Shown piece by piece: positions 46,418-51,619 of a DNA stretch of 51,619 nt. Where the stretch lies: contig JBEBAU010000015.1 of assembly GCA_041158765.1 (NCBI GenBank), positions 1 through 51,619 on the forward strand, given 5' to 3'. The DNA is from JAQBRD01 sp041158765. GTDB taxonomy: Bacteria > Patescibacteriota > Minisyncoccia > Phycocordibacterales > PALSA-1337. The position numbers and the translations under genes are program-made. The notes under the pieces were generated by a model. That model was not told where the DNA came from and made no database searches. It saw only the letters and a program-made list of their open reading frames with translations. Within the stretch, counting starts at the first letter, position 1, and each line of letters opens with the position of its first letter.

Positions 46418-48424
46418 TCAAAAATCAATAAAAATAGCTTTTACACCTCGAGGCGCTTCACTAACTTCACTTTCAATATGTTCATTACCAATGTCGGCAA
46501 TGAATTCCGATGGAGCATTCACTTTTTGTGAACCATATATCGTGCGGAGCTGCGCATAATTGAGAAAAACTTTTTTTCTTGCTCGTGTAATTGCAACATA
46601 GAACAATCTTCGCTCCTCTTCAGCTTCACTTTCGGTCACTGCCTCTTCGTTCAATCGCTTGTGTGGGAACAAATCTGCCTCAAGTCCAGTAATAAATACA
46701 TAATCAAATTCAAGACCTTTTGAAGCGTGTACAGTCATCAATTTCACTGCATTATTATCCTTCACCAATTCATCCTGATCAGTTGCCAAAGCAGTGTTCA
46801 CAAGGAGCGCCTCAATAGCTGCTTCATTGTTGTTTTCACCTGTTGCAAGTGCATCATACTGTGCCGCAACGGAGGCTAATTCTCTAAGGTTTTCGAGCTT
46901 TTCTTGATCTTCAGCAGTGCCATTTCGATATGCTGTTTCCATGCCACTTTCACGAATAATGTACTTGATAAGTGCTGATGGAGGCTGCGTTATTGCAGTG
47001 TGTTTTATGCGATCAAGAAGCATCATGAATTGCCCCACTTTCATTTTGAGCGCAGGTCCGATAACAGGCTCCTTGCCCGCTATTGTAGCTTCAACTACTT
47101 TCAATAATGTTGTTTTACCAATTCCTCTCGGAGGAACATTGATGATACGCACGAGATCATTGGTGCTTTCTCGATTGAGCGCTGCTTTGATGAAAGAAAT
47201 TACATCTTTTACTTCTTTTCTATCGAAGAATCGTGTTCCAAGTACTTGATATGGAATATTTTTTTTCAAAAATGCCTCTTCAAGGATTCGAGATTGAAAA
47301 TTCGCACGATACAAGACGGCGATTTCTCGAGGTTCGACATCTTTTCCATCGCTATCGGTATTTTCGATCAATTCGCGGGCTTTTTCGGCAACCATTCTCG
47401 CCTCTTCTTCTTCGGTATACGAAACAGTGAGTTCGATTTTTTCACCAGCAGGATTTTGTGTGAAAAGATTTTTTTCTCGGCGTACTTTATTCTTTTTTAT
47501 GACATTATTTGCAGCAGCAAGTATCGTTTGTGTTGAGCGATAGTTTTCTTCAAGCAAAATCACCTTTGCTTCGGGATAATCTTTTTCAAAATTAAGAATA
47601 TTTTCAATATCTGCCCCACGCCAAGAATAAATCATCTGATCAATATCCCCCACGACACAAATATTGTGGTTCTTTTCGGCAAGCGCTGTCGCAATCATGT
47701 ACTGAACCTTGTTGGTGTCTTGGTATTCATCAACATGGATGTATTGCCATGTTCGCTGATAGTGTTCTCGAACAGAAGCATCATGTTTCAATAACATTGC
47801 TGTTTTGAGGAGGAGATCGTCGAAATCAAGAGACTTTTCTCGTGCCATTGTCGCCTCATATTTCTCCCAAACATCAGCAAGTATGCCTTCTTGATAGCCT
47901 CGTTGACCTGAACTTCGGGCAAGTTCGCGATATTGCTTGTAGGTGACCCCATTTCCTTTGTGGCGAGAGATTGCATTCAAGATAGCACCCGGATCGAATT
48001 GCTTCGGGTCGAGATTCGAGGCCTCAACCGCTTCTTTCACTGCTCGTTTTGAATCCGAACGATCATATATGGTGAAATGTCGTGGAATTCCCAGTTTCAA
48101 GCTGTTTTCTTTGATAATATGTACCCCAAGAGCATGAAAAGTACTAAGAAAGGGCCGTTCTTGCATAGAAACCGGTCTATTGATGCCTGAGCTTTCAGAT
48201 GAAAGGAGGCGGTCAACACGTTCCCGCATCTCTTTTGCAGCCTTATTGGTGAAAGTTATTGCAAGTATTGAGCTCGGAGGCGCCCCTTTCTGGATAAGGT
48301 TAAGGATTCTGTGAGTAACTGTCTTGGTCTTACCCGCACCAGCACCTGCAAGGATAAGCAAAGGACCTTCGGTCGTAAAAACCGCGTCTTTTTGACGCTG
48401 ATTGAGAGAGTCATGGGCAGTCAT
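46418..48424 (-). CDS. uvrD: UvrD/PcrA-type superfamily 1 DNA helicase
   Basis: 668 residues. Q motif and Walker A LNQRQKDAVFTTEGPLLILAGAGAGKTKTV (split across the first 35 residues), motif Ia TFTNKAAKEM, Walker B-like HVDEYQDTNKVQY, motif III VVGDIDQMIYSWRGAD, motif IV LEENYRST, motif V LMTVHASKGLEFDYVF and motif VI YVAITRARK. A 3'-5' translocase for repair and replication-fork clearing. Somewhat shorter than UvrD (about 720) at the C-terminus, where the RNA-polymerase-binding tail of PcrA/UvrD is reduced. The promoter box TGa-TATAGT ends six bases upstream. Confidence 0.96.
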   Translation of the reverse strand: MTAHDSLNQRQKDAVFTTEGPLLILAGAGAGKTKTVTHRILNLIQKGAPPSSILAITFTNKAAKEMRERVDRLLSSESSGINRPVSMQERPFLSTFHALGVHIIKENSLKLGIPRHFTIYDRSDSKRAVKEAVEASNLDPKQFDPGAILNAISRHKGNGVTYKQYRELARSSGQRGYQEGILADVWEKYEATMAREKSLDFDDLLLKTAMLLKHDASVREHYQRTWQYIHVDEYQDTNKVQYMIATALAEKNHNICVVGDIDQMIYSWRGADIENILNFEKDYPEAKVILLEENYRSTQTILAAANNVIKKNKVRREKNLFTQNPAGEKIELTVSYTEEEEARMVAEKARELIENTDSDGKDVEPREIAVLYRANFQSRILEEAFLKKNIPYQVLGTRFFDRKEVKDVISFIKAALNRESTNDLVRIINVPPRGIGKTTLLKVVEATIAGKEPVIGPALKMKVGQFMMLLDRIKHTAITQPPSALIKYIIRESGMETAYRNGTAEDQEKLENLRELASVAAQYDALATGENNNEAAIEALLVNTALATDQDELVKDNNAVKLMTVHASKGLEFDYVFITGLEADLFPHKRLNEEAVTESEAEEERRLFYVAITRARKKVFLNYAQLRTIYGSQKVNAPSEFIADIGNEHIESEVSEAPRGVKAIFIDF

Positions 48425-48430
48425 GTTGTA

Positions 48431-48439
48431 ACTATATCA
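48431..48439 (-). promoter_or_regulatory. Extended -10 promoter of uvrD, predicted leaderless
   Basis: TG-a-TATAGT on the minus strand, then TACAAC and the ATG at 48424. Confidence 0.55.
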
Positions 48440-48515
48440 CACGGCCTTTAATTACAGCGATTTTTTTGACACAATTTCTATTTTGTTGCATGAAAATATC
48501 TGTTAACAACACTCG

Positions 48516-48668
48516 TTGACATTTAACTTTGGGTAGCTTACGCTGAGTAAGCACCCCCAAGCAACCGGTGTATTATGTGGCTCAATAGAGCCTTATAAAT
48601 CAAATTTCAGAATTACAGAATTGCTACCACGTAGGCCCAAGTGCTATTGCCGAAAGTCTATTTTTGTT
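48516..48668 (+). promoter_or_regulatory. Structured leader upstream of the LysM-M23 peptidase gene
   Basis: A TTGACA lies at 48516-48521, with a possible weak -10 TACGCT at 48539. From 48527 the sequence folds into a stem GGGT-a-GCTTAC / GTAAGC-ACCC (48531-48556, one bulge), extendable by CTT/AAG, and a second hairpin GGCTC-aata-GAGCC (48582-48595). If transcription starts here, the peptidase mRNA has a leader of well over 100 bases, in contrast to the leaderless pattern elsewhere. If the hairpin lies before the start site it would be DNA structure only. I could not match it to a riboswitch consensus. Confidence 0.35.
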
Positions 48669-49781
48669 ATGAAATTTTCTCGTCTTTTTCCAACGTCGTC
48701 TCAAGCGACTTCATATCGTTCCATGAAACTCTTTACAAAGGAGTTTATTCTCTCATTTGTCGTAGTATTTTCACCCATAATCTACCCCGCAACAGTTCAA
48801 GCGGGCTTTTTTTCTGCCGTTTCACAGGTGTTCAATAGTTCAGCTTCAGCGAAGACAAAAGAAGATACTGTTATTCGAACAAACCTCCAGAATATGCCCC
48901 TACTTCAGGCTCCGGTTAATCTAGATCCTAAGCCGTATCTTACCGATGCTAGTCCGGTTGTTGTTTCTGACAACGCTCTTGTTGCCGAAATCAGTCCAAG
49001 GGCAACGATTGTTGATGTGAATGATGTTTCTAATACCCTCATTAGTACATACGTTGTTCGTTCAGGTGATTCTCTCGCAAAAATCGCAAGTATTTTCAAT
49101 GTTTCTGTTAATACTATTGTTTGGTCAAACAGTCTCGGTTCAACACCAACCCTAAAAGAGGGACAGACATTGATCATCCTCCCTATTTCTGGTGTTCAGC
49201 ACGCAGTACGTAAGGGTGAAACCATCAGCGGTATCGTTGCAAGCTACAAAGCAGACTTGAATGAAGTTTTGGAATATAACAACCTCACCTTGAAAGACAC
49301 CCTTGCTGTAGGCGATCTTCTTATTATTCCCGATGGAGAAATTAGAGCTGATGTTTCTGCTCCCGCAACAAAGACCACTTCAAGTAAGTATGTTTTCAAA
49401 ACAAATCCTGTGCACGGAGCAAATGGACCATATTATCCTGATTATTATATGCGACCGATTACTGGTGGATATGAATCTCAGGGTCTCCATGGATATAACG
49501 CTGTTGACCTTGCAGCACCAAAAGGCACACCGATATATGCTTCAGCTGCAGGTGTTGTGATTGCAAGTATGACTGGTGGTTGGAATGGTGGATACGGTAA
49601 TTACATTATTATTTCTCACTCTAACGGCACACAAACCCTCTACGCTCACAACAATGAAAACCTCGTCGTTCCCGGTCAGACAGTTGAAAAGGGTCAATTA
49701 ATTGGAAAAATTGGTGCAACTGGTAAGGCTACAGGTCCACATATCCACTTCGAAATTCGAGGAGCAAAAAATCCTTTTTAA
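48669..49781 (+). CDS. LysM-M23 peptidoglycan endopeptidase
   Basis: 370 residues from the ATG at 48669 (a second in-frame ATG at 48723 would start the signal peptide directly). Signal peptide (ending VQAG), then two LysM modules, YVVRSGDSLAKIASIFNVSVNTIVWSN and HAVRKGETISGIVASYKADLNEVLEYN in outline, then a lysostaphin-type M23 domain with zinc-ligand pattern HGYNAVD and HIHFE, and YAHN with the catalytic His. It should cut peptide crossbridges in the wall, anchored by LysM. The HxxxD and HxH ligands are intact, so it is probably an active enzyme. Convergent with comM, with 12 bases between. Confidence 0.94.
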   Translation: MKFSRLFPTSSQATSYRSMKLFTKEFILSFVVVFSPIIYPATVQAGFFSAVSQVFNSSASAKTKEDTVIRTNLQNMPLLQAPVNLDPKPYLTDASPVVVSDNALVAEISPRATIVDVNDVSNTLISTYVVRSGDSLAKIASIFNVSVNTIVWSNSLGSTPTLKEGQTLIILPISGVQHAVRKGETISGIVASYKADLNEVLEYNNLTLKDTLAVGDLLIIPDGEIRADVSAPATKTTSSKYVFKTNPVHGANGPYYPDYYMRPITGGYESQGLHGYNAVDLAAPKGTPIYASAAGVVIASMTGGWNGGYGNYIIISHSNGTQTLYAHNNENLVVPGQTVEKGQLIGKIGATGKATGPHIHFEIRGAKNPF

Positions 49782-49793
49782 CCTCCCCCCCCT

Positions 49794-51257
49794 CTAGCTT
49801 TGTCGATATTGAAGCGCCTCAAGGAGGTGCTCTTTTGTTATGATTTCGCTTAATGAAAGATCTGCAATGGATTGTGCTAGTTCAATAATTCGGACGCTTG
49901 CTCGATTTGAAAGAGAAAGTCGCTCAGCATTCTCTCTAAGAAAATCTATTGCGGAATCGGTGAGTATTCCCTTCTGTCGGCGTTGTTGGAATTCTTGAAT
50001 TCGATGAATCTTGTCTCGAAGTACGAGGGTTGATTCTGGCGGAGCTTCTCGCAGCTGTTCTGTGGATATGCGACGCATTGGAATGAATATATCTATGCGA
50101 TCACTAATTGCTCCAGATATCTTGGATCGATATTTCTTCTGTTCGGGTTCTGAGCATTTGCAACGAGCGTCACCATATCCGCACGGACAGGGATTCATCG
50201 CTCCTATGAATATGAAATTCGATGGATATCTCACAGATTCTTTCAGTCTTGAAATTGTGATGAACTTCTCTTCCATAGATTGACGCAAGGCTTCGATACT
50301 GCGACGGTCAAATTCGGGCAATTCATCAAGAAAGAGCACTCCATTATGTGCAAGAGCTATTTCACCAGGAGATACTGGTGAACCTCCACCAATCATCGCA
50401 GAATATGATGAAGTGTGATGTGGCGCACGAATTGGTGGTCGTCGAGAAAGGGTCCTTTCACCTTGTTGCACCTGTCTCGATACTGAGTGAATTGAGGTTG
50501 TCTCGAGTATTTGGGTATTCGATAAATCCGGCAATATGCCTGCGAAGGCCTGTGCAAGCATTGTCTTACCGACACCCGGTGGGCCAAAGAGAAGCACATT
50601 GTGACGACCTATCGCAGCAATCATAAGAGCTCGTTTCACATGCTCGTTGCCTCGAATAGATGCCATATCCCGACAGTCTTGTTGTGGTGATTCGATAAGT
50701 GGTGATACAGAGACCGTCATCTGCTGTATGAGTCTCGCCCCACTCAAATGATCTATAATCTCTCGCAAAGAATCTACAGGATATATCGTAATCGTGTCGA
50801 TGAGTGAAACTTCGTGGATATTCATCCTTGGAATATATACTTCAGTGAAACCAAATTGCTCGAGACCCATCACTATGGGTAGTATTCCCCGCACGCCGAG
50901 TACCTTACCCTCAAGCGAAAGCTCACCAAGGAATATTTTGTCATTGAGGTCGCCGCGAACTTCGTTCGCGGCGAAAAGATATGCCACAGCAATTCCCAGA
51001 TCAAAAATTGATCCCTCCTTCCTGATTTGTGCTGGAGAGAGGCTTATCACAACCTTTTGATTCTTTTGTTTTGGTGAAACAAAGCCCGAATTCTTGATCG
51101 CAGAAGCAACACGGTCCCTCGACTCACTGATGGCCTTGTCTGCAAGTCCAACAATAGAAAAAGAGTGCAGACCGTTGGTAATGTCGGCTTCTATGGTGAT
51201 TATTTGTGGAGAAAGTCCTGCTAATTGAGCGGCGGATGTTTTCGAATATTTTTTCAT
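49794..51257 (-). CDS. comM: ComM/YifB-family Mg-chelatase-like AAA+ helicase
   Basis: 487 residues. N-terminal ChlI-like domain (AQLAGLSPQIITIEADITNGLHSFSIVGLADKAI...), then AAA+ Walker A LLFGPPGVGKTMLAQA, APHHTSSYSAMIGGG, Walker B GVLFLDELPEFDRR, sensor IFIGAMNPCPCGYGD with a Cys cluster (CPCGYGDARCKC) that looks like a zinc site, and the ISDRIDIFIPMRR arginine-finger region. ComM promotes integration of incoming single-stranded DNA during natural transformation in other bacteria. The C-terminal ChlI lid is complete. Supports competence alongside the PilB ATPase. The start has an extended -10 box six bases upstream. Confidence 0.93.
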   Translation of the reverse strand: MKKYSKTSAAQLAGLSPQIITIEADITNGLHSFSIVGLADKAISESRDRVASAIKNSGFVSPKQKNQKVVISLSPAQIRKEGSIFDLGIAVAYLFAANEVRGDLNDKIFLGELSLEGKVLGVRGILPIVMGLEQFGFTEVYIPRMNIHEVSLIDTITIYPVDSLREIIDHLSGARLIQQMTVSVSPLIESPQQDCRDMASIRGNEHVKRALMIAAIGRHNVLLFGPPGVGKTMLAQAFAGILPDLSNTQILETTSIHSVSRQVQQGERTLSRRPPIRAPHHTSSYSAMIGGGSPVSPGEIALAHNGVLFLDELPEFDRRSIEALRQSMEEKFITISRLKESVRYPSNFIFIGAMNPCPCGYGDARCKCSEPEQKKYRSKISGAISDRIDIFIPMRRISTEQLREAPPESTLVLRDKIHRIQEFQQRRQKGILTDSAIDFLRENAERLSLSNRASVRIIELAQSIADLSLSEIITKEHLLEALQYRQS

Positions 51258-51263
51258 TCACCA

Positions 51264-51272
51264 ATCCTATCA
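51264..51272 (-). promoter_or_regulatory. Extended -10 promoter of comM, predicted leaderless
   Basis: TG-a-TAGGAT on the minus strand, then TGGTGA and the ATG at 51257. Confidence 0.5.
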
Positions 51273-51331
51273 AGGTGAAATGAAGACTCTATAAAAAAAC
51301 AATAAAAATAGATTAAAAAACTACGCACTAA

Positions 51332-51619
51332 TTACGCATGCATATGCTTCACAGAAGTTCGGGCAGAAGGATTTGCTTCGAGACGTTCACGCTCTATTTG
51401 TTCATGAGAAATTTCACACACACCATATGTTCCTGCTTCAATACGTAGAAGTGCAGCATTTACCTCAGAGAGTTGTCCCTCGAGCTGTCTCAAGATTCCC
51501 TCATTGTCTTCCATTTCTTCCATTTTGTCTGCGAGTTCATTCTCATCAGCACCATCAATGTCCTGATCTGTTGCAGTAGCGCTCCATCCTCCGGGGTTAT
51601 TGGGATTTACACGAGCAAC
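51332..51619 (-). CDS. DksA/TraR-type protein, C-terminal part (5' end outside window)
   Basis: The frame stays open to the right edge (first visible residues VARVNPNNPGGW), so the start lies outside; the ATG at 51523 is internal. The visible 95 residues comprise an acidic linker (DQDIDGADENELADK), a coiled-coil helix (EEMEDNEGILRQLEGQLSEVNAALLRIEAG) and a DksA-like end, TYGVCEISHEQIERERLEANPSARTSVKH. Of the four zinc-finger Cys in TraR/DksA only one (GVCE) remains, as in the Cys-poor family members common in Patescibacteria. DksA-like proteins modulate RNA polymerase through its secondary channel. Full length and N-terminal coiled coil cannot be judged. Confidence 0.72.
   Translation of the reverse strand, partial: VARVNPNNPGGWSATATDQDIDGADENELADKMEEMEDNEGILRQLEGQLSEVNAALLRIEAGTYGVCEISHEQIERERLEANPSARTSVKHMHA

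Noticed and set aside
48516..48668. Known c-di-AMP (ydaO) or c-di-GMP (GEMM) riboswitch before the M23 peptidase
   Set aside because: The conserved blocks of those motifs could not be found by eye; only generic hairpins are present.
1..51619. CRISPR arrays, insertion sequences, prophage genes
   Set aside because: No regularly spaced repeats, transposase or phage structural families were seen on either strand.

Overview
The window reads as a chromosomal segment of an ultra-small, streamlined bacterium of the Candidate Phyla Radiation (Candidatus Patescibacteria, most likely a Parcubacteria-type lineage). This rests on the AT-rich, tightly packed gene order, on a type IV secretion-like locus built from families typical of that group (T4SS pilin, PrgI, VirB4, VirB6-like, a thrombospondin-type-3 repeat protein), on shortened housekeeping enzymes (pyruvate kinase, YebC, a Mur ligase), and on a normal bacterial origin region (rpmH-rnpA-yidC diverging from dnaA-dnaN). 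The taxonomic placement is inference from gene content; no 16S gene is present.

Layout. 1-5.9 kb: end of an SseB-like gene, a small Shine-Dalgarno-led gene, an orphan membrane histidine kinase coupled to a DUF1801 protein, tRNA-Arg, an UMF1-type MFS transporter and small membrane proteins. 5.9-12.1 kb: a RelE/RelB-type toxin-antitoxin pair with a palindromic operator, rpsT, ruvA, a MurE-like ligase, an amidase, fpg, a SpoU-type methyltransferase, DoxX and tRNA-Lys with a striking hairpin array. 12.4-18 kb: two lipoproteins, DNA polymerase III delta (holA), polA and tsaE. 18-25 kb: a PilB-type ATPase with a coiled-coil partner, ruvB, glycerate kinase overlapping a minimal pyruvate kinase, a shortened yebC, ruvC. 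25-29 kb: tyrS and a bifunctional penicillin-binding protein expressed from back-to-back promoters. 29-33.5 kb: the replication origin region, with DnaA boxes on both sides of dnaA. 33.5-45.5 kb: an eleven-gene minus-strand envelope/T4SS-like locus. 45.5-51.6 kb: ksgA, uvrD, a LysM-M23 peptidase with a structured leader, comM and the end of a DksA/TraR-type gene.

How the genes work together. The housekeeping genes cover replication (dnaA, dnaN, holA, polA, uvrD), recombination (ruvA, ruvB, ruvC in separate places), repair (fpg), RNA and translation (tsaE, ksgA, tyrS, rpsT, rpmH, rnpA, two tRNAs), peptidoglycan synthesis and turnover (Mur ligase, PBP, amidase, M23) and lower glycolysis. The PilB ATPase, ComM, and T4SS-like locus together suggest a cell that makes surface appendages and may take up DNA or contact host cells.

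The most unusual window-wide signal is promoter geometry. At about fifteen transcription-unit heads a -10 box, often with an extended TGn, ends 6 to 8 bases before the start codon, predicting leaderless or near-leaderless mRNAs. A few genes with clear Shine-Dalgarno sequences or long leaders stand out against that background. A second theme is removal of whole internal domains from conserved enzymes.
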